From assembly GCA_002314145.1 (NCBI GenBank), contig DCCG01000043.1, positions 1 through 45,906 of the forward strand: 45,906 nucleotides of DNA. The letters are read 5' to 3'. The translations under genes were made by a program, and so were the position numbers. Position 1 is the stretch's first letter. Each line of letters starts with the position of its first letter. Of the stretch, positions 38,802-45,906 are shown in pieces. This DNA comes from Thalassolituus sp. UBA1087 (GTDB lineage Bacteria > Pseudomonadota > Gammaproteobacteria > Pseudomonadales > Oceanobacteraceae). The notes beneath the pieces are model-generated. The model saw only the letters and a list, made by a program, of their open reading frames with translations, did not search any database and had not been told where the DNA came from.

Positions 38802-41275
38802 TTCTGCGTATGGCCAGCCGTCTGCTGTGGCGTGAAGCGCGCAGCGGCGAGCTCAGTCTGATTCTGGCAGCCTTGCTCATCGCCGTGGTATCGACCACCG
38901 CCATTGCTTTATTCAGTGCGCGGCTGGAGCTGGCGATGGAAGCCAGATCCAACGATATGCTGGGCGCCGATCTGCGCCTGCAGTCCACCTCAGAGCCGGA
39001 CCCTGCCTGGCGCCGGCAGGCGCAGTCGCTGGGCTTAAACACCGCCCGCACACTGACCTTTCCGTCGGTGGTTTTGTTTGGGGAAGAAATGACGCTGGCG
39101 GCCATCAAGGCGGTGGATGATGGCTACCCGTTGCGCGGTTCATTGCGGGTACGTAAAGGGGAACAGCAGGCGGCGGCTCAGTCCCATGGCCCGGCGCCGG
39201 GCAATGTGTGGGTGGAACCCAGATTACTGGCCCTGCTGAATGCACAGCTGGGCGATACGGTGGAACTGGGGACGTCAGAATTTACCGTGACCGGCATTAT
39301 CACCGAAGAAAGTGATCGTGGCGGTAATTTCTATAACCTGTCCCCGCGGCTGATGATGAACTGGCAGGATCTGGAAGACACCGGACTGACCGCCGCCGGC
39401 AGTCGTCTGCGCTGGCGTATTCTGGTCACCGGCGATGCCCGGGCCATTGATCAGTGGCGTGAGTCCGGGGAACTGAAACCCAATCAGCGTTTTGAATCGC
39501 TGGAAGATGGTAATCAGGCCGTTGCCCGTACCCTGAACCGGGCCAAGCGTTATCTGGGCATTGCTGCTCTGTTATCCGTGGTTCTGGCCAGTGTCGCGGT
39601 GGCGATCAGTGCACGGCGTTATGCGTCCCGCCATTTTGATATCAGTGCACTGATGCGTACCTTTGGTCTGGCGCGTCGTCAGGTGTGGCGCATCTATGCC
39701 ACGCAGCTGATCATGCTGGGGCTGGCGGCAACCGCCGTGGGCCTGTTACTGGCGGCCGCTCTGCAGGCCCTGTTACTGCACCTGTTAGCCGGCGTTGTTC
39801 CCGCCGATTTGCCACCGGCTCCCTTATCAGCCTGGTTGCTGGGGGCCAGCTCTGGCCTGCTGACGCTGCTGGGGTTTGCCTTGCCTTACCTGATGCCGCT
39901 GGCGCGGGTGACGCCGTTGCGCGTACTGCGCCGCGATCTGGAGCCGGTGCCATTGTCCGGCTGGCTGATTACCTCGCTGGCGCTGGTGGCGCTGACCCTG
40001 CTGCTTTATCTGTTTACCCATGATCTGGCGTTGACGCTGGGCATGATGGGCGGCGGCAGTGTATTGATTCTGCTGATGCTGCTGGCACTGGTGTTTGTGA
40101 TCCGGCGGCTGCAGCGCCGTTTTGCACAACGGACGCTGCCGCTGGTGGTGCGCTTTGCCTGGCAGCATATCAGCCGCAACAGCCGCCAGAGCGCCGGCCA
40201 GATTCTGGCCTTTGCGTTAACCCTTATGGTGATGGTGGTGATCGGCGGACTGCGCACCGATCTGTTGGCCGACTGGCAGGCCAGTTTGCCGGACGACGCG
40301 CCCAATGTGTTCGCCATTAATATTCAGTCATATGAGGTTGATGATTTCCGGGCCTCACTGGAAGACGCAGGGCTGCAGCATCAGAAACTGTATCCCATGG
40401 TGCCGGGCCGCTTACTGACCATCAATGGTGACAGTGTGCAGGATCTGCAGGTCGCCGATGATCCGGCGATTAACCGCGATCTGGCACTGACTTCCGACAG
40501 CGATCTGCCGCCGTCCAATGAGGTGGTGGAAGGCGACTGGCAAGTTCTGGCCAGCGGCGATCATGAAGTATCCATCGAACAGCGGCTGGCACAGAGGCTG
40601 AATGTCGGTATGGGCGATACATTGGGATTTAACGCCGGTGGCCATGAGTTTGACGTCACGGTGACCAGTATCCGCAGTGTTGACTGGTCATCCATGACAC
40701 CGAATTTTTATATGATGCTGTCTGCCGATGTGCTGAACGAACTGCCGGCAAGCTACATCACCAGTTTCTATCTGCCGCCGGATCAGCAATCTCTGCTGAC
40801 CGGGATGATCCGTCAGTATCCGGGCATTACCCTGCTGGATATTCAGGCGGTTCTGAATCAGGTGCAGGGCTTATTGCAGCAGGTCTCTCTGGCGGTGGAA
40901 GTCATCCTCATCTTTGTGCTGGCGGCGGCCCTGCTGGTCATGCTGTCATCGCTGGTGGCGGCGATGCCGGAACGGCTGCGGGAAGGCGCTGTGGTGCGCA
41001 CACTGGGTGGTAACTCCGCCTTTCTGCGGCGCAGCCAGTTAACCGAGTTCGCCCTTTTGGGGGCTGTGTCGGCGCTGCTGGCACTGATCGGCAGTGAGGT
41101 GGTGTGTTTCGCTCTGTATTACGGTCTGCTGGATATTCCGTATCAGGGGCAGGGTTGGGTCTGGCTATGGTTACCTTTTGCGGCCGCGGCGGGTCTGGCG
41201 CTGCCCGGCATGTGGCTGATGCGGCGTACGATCCATGTTGCCCCGCTGACCGTGCTGCGCGATCTGGTGGACTGA
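38798..41275 (+). CDS. ybbP: ABC transporter permease, YbbP (FtsX/LolCE-like)
   Basis: This 825-residue inner-membrane protein starts with GTG at 38798, four bases inside the ybbA stop (GTGA), with GGGGAGG upstream. It has an N-terminal helix, a periplasmic MacB-type domain, and then two FtsX units of about four helices each. The order resembles LolC/LolE/YbbP (E. coli YbbP is 804 residues). It is the membrane half of the YbbA-YbbP system. The function is not settled in any species, and the tesA neighbour is conserved in E. coli as well. Confidence 0.93.
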   Translation: MILRMASRLLWREARSGELSLILAALLIAVVSTTAIALFSARLELAMEARSNDMLGADLRLQSTSEPDPAWRRQAQSLGLNTARTLTFPSVVLFGEEMTLAAIKAVDDGYPLRGSLRVRKGEQQAAAQSHGPAPGNVWVEPRLLALLNAQLGDTVELGTSEFTVTGIITEESDRGGNFYNLSPRLMMNWQDLEDTGLTAAGSRLRWRILVTGDARAIDQWRESGELKPNQRFESLEDGNQAVARTLNRAKRYLGIAALLSVVLASVAVAISARRYASRHFDISALMRTFGLARRQVWRIYATQLIMLGLAATAVGLLLAAALQALLLHLLAGVVPADLPPAPLSAWLLGASSGLLTLLGFALPYLMPLARVTPLRVLRRDLEPVPLSGWLITSLALVALTLLLYLFTHDLALTLGMMGGGSVLILLMLLALVFVIRRLQRRFAQRTLPLVVRFAWQHISRNSRQSAGQILAFALTLMVMVVIGGLRTDLLADWQASLPDDAPNVFAINIQSYEVDDFRASLEDAGLQHQKLYPMVPGRLLTINGDSVQDLQVADDPAINRDLALTSDSDLPPSNEVVEGDWQVLASGDHEVSIEQRLAQRLNVGMGDTLGFNAGGHEFDVTVTSIRSVDWSSMTPNFYMMLSADVLNELPASYITSFYLPPDQQSLLTGMIRQYPGITLLDIQAVLNQVQGLLQQVSLAVEVILIFVLAAALLVMLSSLVAAMPERLREGAVVRTLGGNSAFLRRSQLTEFALLGAVSALLALIGSEVVCFALYYGLLDIPYQGQGWVWLWLPFAAAAGLALPGMWLMRRTIHVAPLTVLRDLVD

Positions 41276-41310
41276 TCGCCGGGCCTGGTCTGTATTCAGT
41301 ACTGGCATAA

Positions 41311-41325
41311 TGTTACTCTGTAACA
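41311..41325. promoter_or_regulatory. Zur-like palindrome upstream of the COG0523 gene
   Basis: TGTTACTCTGTAACA is a perfect 6-base inverted repeat with a 3-base centre. It matches the gammaproteobacterial Zur core (TGTTATA-N-TATAACA) at most positions. It lies 19 bases before the ATG, next to a CATAAT -10 candidate (41306-41311), where a repressor would block the start. Confidence 0.6.
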
Positions 41326-41344
41326 ATTAGGATGGGAGTAACTT

Positions 41345-42325
41345 ATGATCCGCACGCACCTGATAACCGGCTTTCTTGGGGTCGGCAAAACCACAGCCAT
41401 TCTTAACCTGCTGCAGCAAAAGCCTGCAGCAGAAAAGTGGGCGGTACTGGTGAATGAGTTCGGCGAAGTGGGTGTGGACGGCGCCATTCTTGAAAGCCAG
41501 GGTGCGGTGGTCAAAGAAATTCCCGGTGGCTGTCTGTGTTGTGTGTCCGGCCTGCCATTTCAGATTGGTCTGAATATGCTGATCGCCAAAGAAAAGCCGG
41601 ATGTTCTGTTAATTGAACCCACCGGCCTTGGTCACCCCAGAAATATTCTTAATACGCTGGTTAACGGGCATTACCGCGAATTACTGACACCAGGCGCAAA
41701 TCTGTGCATTCTCGATCCGCGTCACTTATCCGATGCCCGCTATACCGGGAACGATGTCTGGCAGGATCAGATTCAGTTAGCCGATATTCTGGTCGCCAAC
41801 AAAACGGATATGGCCACGCCCGCTGACAGGCAGGCTTTCGAACAGCTGCTGGCGGATAGTCAGCCTGCTAAATCAGCCTCGGTATGGACCCAACAGGGAA
41901 GGATCGACAGCCAGCTATTGCAGGCAGAACACAATCCACAGCGTGTCGCTGTGAACCCTCACGCTCACGACCATCAGCACAGCCGCCAGGAGGATCTTGC
42001 GCCTCAGACGGCACTGGCCGAAGGTGAAGAGATCCGTCTGCTGGAAAACCACGGACAGGGGTATTTTTCTGTAGGTTGGTTAATTTCGGACAAATGGGTT
42101 TTTTCGGCGGAAAAAATCCGCAGCTGGCTGGCCGGGCTTAACGTGGAAAGGGCCAAAGGGATTGTGATTACCGATGAAGGCCCGCTGGTGATTAATCTGC
42201 GCGAAGGTGTTTTAACAGAAATGCCTACCCGCCATCCGGATGAAAGCCGCATCGAGTGTATTGCGGCACAGCCACTGGATGGCCAGAACTTACAAAATCA
42301 CTTGTTATTAATGCGTGTATCATAA
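41345..42325 (+). CDS. COG0523-family GTPase, putative zinc chaperone
   Basis: This 326-residue G3E GTPase has Walker A GFLGVGKTT, the metal motif GGCLCC (CxCC), the switch residues LLIEPTGLGHP and NKTD for guanine binding. A His-rich stretch HAHDHQHS (about 205-212) may hold metal. The C-terminal CobW_C domain ends the protein. The CxCC type includes YeiR, YjiA and ZigA-like zinc chaperones. The Zur-like site upstream points to zinc starvation control. A cobalt or nitrile hydratase role is less likely since no such genes are nearby. Confidence 0.9.
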   Translation: MIRTHLITGFLGVGKTTAILNLLQQKPAAEKWAVLVNEFGEVGVDGAILESQGAVVKEIPGGCLCCVSGLPFQIGLNMLIAKEKPDVLLIEPTGLGHPRNILNTLVNGHYRELLTPGANLCILDPRHLSDARYTGNDVWQDQIQLADILVANKTDMATPADRQAFEQLLADSQPAKSASVWTQQGRIDSQLLQAEHNPQRVAVNPHAHDHQHSRQEDLAPQTALAEGEEIRLLENHGQGYFSVGWLISDKWVFSAEKIRSWLAGLNVERAKGIVITDEGPLVINLREGVLTEMPTRHPDESRIECIAAQPLDGQNLQNHLLLMRVS

Positions 42326-42358
42326 ACAATCGTCGTAAAATGACAGTGGGAAAGCATT

Positions 42359-43084
42359 ATGCGTATCGGGTGGTTGTTGGCGTTTTTTTTCTGTGTGCAG
42401 CTGCATGCAGAAACACTGGATATTGCCGCAGAAGATGCCTGGCCACCTTTTTCAGACAGCAATGGTGAAGGCTATTCCCGCCAGCTGGCTGAAGCCGCGT
42501 TCAGCCTGTCGGGAATCTCACTGAATATTCACACTGTACCTTATGCGCGGGCGTTGAGTATGACCCGCGCAGGAACGGTTGATGCCTGCTGGAATGTTAC
42601 CCGTCAGCCCAGTACCGAAGTGGATTTTATCTTCGGGGAAATCCCCCTGTTTCAGGCGGCTGCCTCCTATTTTTATAAAAAAGGAAAAGCCCGTGGCTTT
42701 CATAAGCCGGAGGAAATCCCTGATGGTACTCGGGTGGCAGTGATTAATGGCTATGAATATGGCGAAGAATTCGAACACAATAAAAAGCGCTTTAACTTAG
42801 TTGAAGTATCAAAACAGTCACAGATGCTGGCATTACTGATGAATGAGCGTGTCGATGTGGCCATCCTGTTTGATCACGTGTTCGACTATATTATGGCCAG
42901 TGAATACCTCGATAAAAACGTATTCGAAAAAGGCTACACCAACCATATCAGTGATATTTATATCGCCTTCAGCCGCCGTAAACCGGATGCTGAGCATTAC
43001 GCAAAAATGCTTGATGCCGGTTTGTTACAGCTGAAAGACAGCGGTGAATATGAACGTATTCTCAGCGCTGCGCCTGTCATTTAA
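42359..43084 (+). CDS. Periplasmic solute-binding protein-like (SBP family 3)
   Basis: This 241-residue protein has a signal peptide MRIGWLLAFFFCVQLHA and then ETLDIAAEDAWPPFSDSNGEGYSRQLAEAAFSLSGI. This is the fold start of family 3 binding proteins, which bind amino acids or related ligands. No permease or ATPase is beside it, so it may act as an orphan sensor or feed a transporter elsewhere. It lies 33 bases after the COG0523 gene and could be co-transcribed with it. Confidence 0.85.
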   Translation: MRIGWLLAFFFCVQLHAETLDIAAEDAWPPFSDSNGEGYSRQLAEAAFSLSGISLNIHTVPYARALSMTRAGTVDACWNVTRQPSTEVDFIFGEIPLFQAAASYFYKKGKARGFHKPEEIPDGTRVAVINGYEYGEEFEHNKKRFNLVEVSKQSQMLALLMNERVDVAILFDHVFDYIMASEYLDKNVFEKGYTNHISDIYIAFSRRKPDAEHYAKMLDAGLLQLKDSGEYERILSAAPVI

Positions 43085-43197
43085 CTGAAGCGTCACTGTC
43101 ATATAAAAACAATAAATCAGTAAGAAAAAAATAGACTCCCTGTAACACCTGCCATGCTAAATGTCCCGCGTACAAAAACATACAATTGGAGATGTGT

Positions 43198-45792
43198 ATG
43201 AAAACGTCACGACTGAAAGCAGGGATTCTTTGTGCCACCTTATCCGGTGCGGCATTTACTACGGCTGCCCATGCCGAAATATTGATTAATGAAGTGGATG
43301 CAGATCAGGCCAGTACTGATACTGGTGAATTTGTTGAGTTGTACGATGGTGGTCTGGGGAATACTCCGCTTACCGGTTACTCGCTGGTCTTCTTTAACGG
43401 CAATAACAGCGACACGGCTTATCAGAATTTTGATCTCAGTGCATACACCACTGACGCTGACGGTTATTTTGTGCTTTGTGGTAACAGCAGTGTTGTAACC
43501 GGTTGTGATATGGATGTATCGCCAGACTCCAATTTAATTCAGAACGGTGCTGATGCGGTTGCCCTTTATTACGGTACCACGCCACAAACGGCGTCAACGG
43601 AAAATATCATTGATGCTTTGGTTTATGGCACCAATGATTCTGATGATACCGGCCTGCTGGCTTTATTAAATCCTGGCCAGCCTCAGGTCAATGACACCAC
43701 CAGTGAATCCATGCAACGTTGCGCTAATGGTTCCGGTGGTGCGCTGAACACCAATACTTATACTCAGGCTGCCCCGACACCGGGCGCTGCGAATGCCTGT
43801 GGTGATGATCCAGTGCCTGACCCTGAACCCACCATCGGAGCCTGTGGTTCCACTGACCAACAGAATTTTCACCTGATCAGTGAAGTGCAGGGAGCAATCA
43901 GCAACATTAATAACGACGCCAGCCCGTTAAATGGTCAGACGGTTATTATTGAAGCGATCGTCACGACCGATAAGCAGGGTGGCTATCTGGCTAACGGCGA
44001 ATATTCTTACCAATACAGTGGCTTCTGGCTGCAGGAAGAAGACACCGACCGCGATAACAACGCTGCCACTTCAGAAGGGATTCAGGTATACGACTACCGT
44101 GATGCCGTTGAGGTGGGCGATAAAGTCCGCATCATGGGTAAAGTATCAGAATACAATGGCGTAACTCAGTTGGGTAATATCAGCGACATTGTTATCTGTT
44201 CCTCAGACAACAGCCTGCCGGCGGCAACTCCGGTCACCCTGCCGGTTGAAAGCCTGACTCAGTGGGAAGCACTGGAAGGTATGCTGGTCAGCAATAATCA
44301 GAATCTGGTCGTCAGCGACCTGTATGGAACCGGTTACGGTTTCGGAAATTACGGGCAATTTGTGGTGTCTTCAGAACTGCATTTTCAGGGAACTGAAATT
44401 GCCTTACCTGAATCCGCTGAAGCACTGGCGGCTGTTGCTGCCCGTGAGCTGGATGTAGTGCTGATTGATGACGGTGTTTCTGCGGCTTACCCGGAATTTA
44501 TTCCTTTCCCGGATGATACAGGTTTCTCGGCCGCCAATCCGATGCGCATAGGTTACCGGGTGCCGGCAGTGACGGGGGTTATGCACGCTTACTATGAAAA
44601 TTACACCATTATTCCGTCTGACATCACCATCGACCCGGTGAATCAGCGTACTGCTGAACCCGTGATTGCGGCCGACGCCAACCTGGTGATCGTCGGCATG
44701 AATGTATTGAATTACTTCAATGGCGATGGCGAAGGCGGTGGTTTCCCGACCTCCCGTGGTGCTGCAACGGAAGAAGCATTTGACATGCAGAGCGATAAAA
44801 TTGTCGCGGCACTGGATGCTATGGATGCAGATATTATCGGTTTAATGGAACTGGAGAATGACGGCTTTGGTGAAAACAGTGCGATTCAGGCTCTGGTTAA
44901 TGAACTGAATGCGGTACAGGCTGCCGGCGACGAATACAGCATTGTTGATCCGGGTACCCCGGCTATCGGTAGCGATGAAATTACGGTCGGCCTGATATAT
45001 CGTGCTGCAAAGGTTGCCACCGTTGGGTCGCCGGTTATTCTCAGCAGTGCAAACTCTCCGCTTGATGATGATGGCAACGCATTATTTATTGATGATAAAA
45101 ACCGTCCGTCGTTAATCCAGTCCCTTACCTTCAACGGTCACACTTTTACCGTTGCGGTGAACCACCTGAAATCCAAAGGCTCAGCCTGTAATGAAGCAAA
45201 TGAAGGTGAAGATGGCCAGGGTAACTGCAATATCACCCGTACCAAAGCCGCTCAGGCACTGGTGCAATTCCTTGCCACCGATCCGACCGGTTCCGGTTCT
45301 GATCAGTATATGATTCTGGGTGACCTCAATGCTTACAGCAAAGAAGATCCGATGCAGGTGTTCTATGACGCCGGCTATACCAATCTGAAATACACGGATG
45401 CCTCCACCGAAGAGCAGCCTTATTCTTATTCCTACAGTGGTTTCCTGGGCAGCCTGGATCATGCACTGGCCACCGATGATCTGAGCGCACAGGTTGTGAG
45501 TGTGGATGCCTGGCACATCAACTCGGTGGAAGACAGCCTGATGGATTATCAGACAGAAGCGAATGGTCAGAGTTATGATTCTGTGGATAACTATGCTGCC
45601 GCAGATGCTTACCGCTCTTCGGATCATGATCCGATTGTGATCGGTGTTAACCTTCCGGAGGATAATTCATCTCCGGGTCATGGTGACGACGATCATCATG
45701 GCCCGGGTCATGGCGATCATCACGGTGAAGATCACAACCCGCTGAAGCGTTTTTTGGTTGGTCTGATCCGCTGGATTTTCAGCTGGTTCTGA
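43198..45792 (+). CDS. ExeM/NucH-family secreted nuclease with a His-rich tail
   Basis: This 864-residue protein has a signal peptide ending TTAAHA (about residue 26) and a lamin-tail domain (ILINEVDADQASTDTGEFVELYDG). Next come an OB-fold region (about 225-360) and an endonuclease/exonuclease/phosphatase domain with LMELEN, NHLKSKG, LGDLNAY and SSDHDPI, the intact catalytic set. The C-terminus departs from ExeM: it has a His/Gly/Asp-rich linker (seven His, about 826-846) and then KRFLVGLIRWIFSWF, with no GlyGly-CTERM signal. The ATG at 43198 has GGAG at good spacing; ATGs or TTG upstream do not. It probably degrades extracellular DNA. Confidence 0.9.
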   Translation: MKTSRLKAGILCATLSGAAFTTAAHAEILINEVDADQASTDTGEFVELYDGGLGNTPLTGYSLVFFNGNNSDTAYQNFDLSAYTTDADGYFVLCGNSSVVTGCDMDVSPDSNLIQNGADAVALYYGTTPQTASTENIIDALVYGTNDSDDTGLLALLNPGQPQVNDTTSESMQRCANGSGGALNTNTYTQAAPTPGAANACGDDPVPDPEPTIGACGSTDQQNFHLISEVQGAISNINNDASPLNGQTVIIEAIVTTDKQGGYLANGEYSYQYSGFWLQEEDTDRDNNAATSEGIQVYDYRDAVEVGDKVRIMGKVSEYNGVTQLGNISDIVICSSDNSLPAATPVTLPVESLTQWEALEGMLVSNNQNLVVSDLYGTGYGFGNYGQFVVSSELHFQGTEIALPESAEALAAVAARELDVVLIDDGVSAAYPEFIPFPDDTGFSAANPMRIGYRVPAVTGVMHAYYENYTIIPSDITIDPVNQRTAEPVIAADANLVIVGMNVLNYFNGDGEGGGFPTSRGAATEEAFDMQSDKIVAALDAMDADIIGLMELENDGFGENSAIQALVNELNAVQAAGDEYSIVDPGTPAIGSDEITVGLIYRAAKVATVGSPVILSSANSPLDDDGNALFIDDKNRPSLIQSLTFNGHTFTVAVNHLKSKGSACNEANEGEDGQGNCNITRTKAAQALVQFLATDPTGSGSDQYMILGDLNAYSKEDPMQVFYDAGYTNLKYTDASTEEQPYSYSYSGFLGSLDHALATDDLSAQVVSVDAWHINSVEDSLMDYQTEANGQSYDSVDNYAAADAYRSSDHDPIVIGVNLPEDNSSPGHGDDDHHGPGHGDHHGEDHNPLKRFLVGLIRWIFSWF

Positions 45793-45906
45793 GGGATTGA
45801 GATCTGGCGTACTTAATCGCAGACATAATCAAGCCTGAGTATGCCCACTGCTGTGCAAAAGTTTGATACCATTCTGCCTACTATAAACGACTTTTAAATC
45901 CGCAGT
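45793..45906. other. Terminal gap without a recognised feature
   Basis: No open frame of note and no intrinsic terminator are visible after the nuclease stop. The segment is A/T-rich towards its end and may hold a promoter of a gene outside the window. Confidence 0.4.

Noticed and set aside
1..45906. CRISPR arrays, insertion sequences, tRNA or rRNA genes
   Set aside because: No regular spaced repeats, transposase frames, or tRNA-like ends were seen on either strand.

Overview
The window comes from a gammaproteobacterial chromosome, most likely a marine Oceanospirillales-type or Pseudomonas-related organism. The clues are the S10-spc-alpha ribosomal gene order, rpoA followed by rplQ, an E. 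coli-type cytochrome bd with CydX and YbgE, family I.1 lipases with a Lif foldase, tesA divergent from ybbA-ybbP, and an ExeM-type nuclease. The exact genus cannot be read from the sequence alone.

Region 1 (1-13957): the last codons of an EF-Tu gene and its terminator, then an unbroken plus-strand S10-spc-alpha supercluster: rpsJ, rplCDWB, rpsS, rplV, rpsC, rplP, rpmC, rpsQ, rplNXE, rpsN, rpsH, rplFR, rpsE, rpmD, rplO, secY, rpmJ, rpsMKD, rpoA, rplQ. A near-consensus sigma70 promoter precedes rpsJ. Further promoter candidates lie in the two longest gaps, before rpsH and before rpsM. A strong intrinsic terminator closes the cluster.

Region 2 (14095-21537, minus strand): a TRAP transporter operon whose first gene encodes a TatT-like TPR lipoprotein and whose binding protein lacks the usual carboxylate-binding arginine. 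Upstream is a 1238-residue PilZ-DUF1631-GGDEF-EAL protein. Its PilZ motif is intact, but both its cyclase and phosphodiesterase signatures are degenerate.

Region 3 (21736-28775) is the most interesting part. A minus-strand sigma54 activator carries the three-cysteine pattern (spacing 11 and 7) of the sulfane-sulfur sensor FisR. It faces a good -24/-12 promoter preceded by an inverted repeat. The promoter reads into a short protein that aligns along its length with ETHE1/persulfide dioxygenases but has lost every metal ligand. Then come cydA, cydB, cydX, ybgE, a rhodanese, a DUF3365 haem c protein and an OsmC-family protein, ending at a strong terminator. The proposed reading is a sulfide/polysulfide-responsive respiratory module: a FisR-like sensor switching on a sulfide-tolerant oxidase together with sulfur-handling proteins, with the dioxygenase kept only as a pseudoenzyme.

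Region 4 (28794-33313): a six-helix potassium channel, a DksA/TraR-type zinc finger protein, a GAF-HD-GYP protein, a CBS-pair protein, a ComFB-domain protein and a nitronate monooxygenase-like flavoprotein. With the large PilZ protein, this gives three putative cyclic-dinucleotide proteins in about 15 kb.

Region 5 (33561-45906): two tandem secreted family I.1 lipases followed by one Lif foldase, an inositol-phosphatase-family protein and TesA on the minus strand, the YbbA-YbbP ABC system, a COG0523 metal-chaperone GTPase behind a Zur-like palindrome, a periplasmic solute-binding-like protein, and a large secreted ExeM/NucH nuclease with an unusual histidine-rich tail. No tRNA, rRNA, insertion sequence or CRISPR array was seen.
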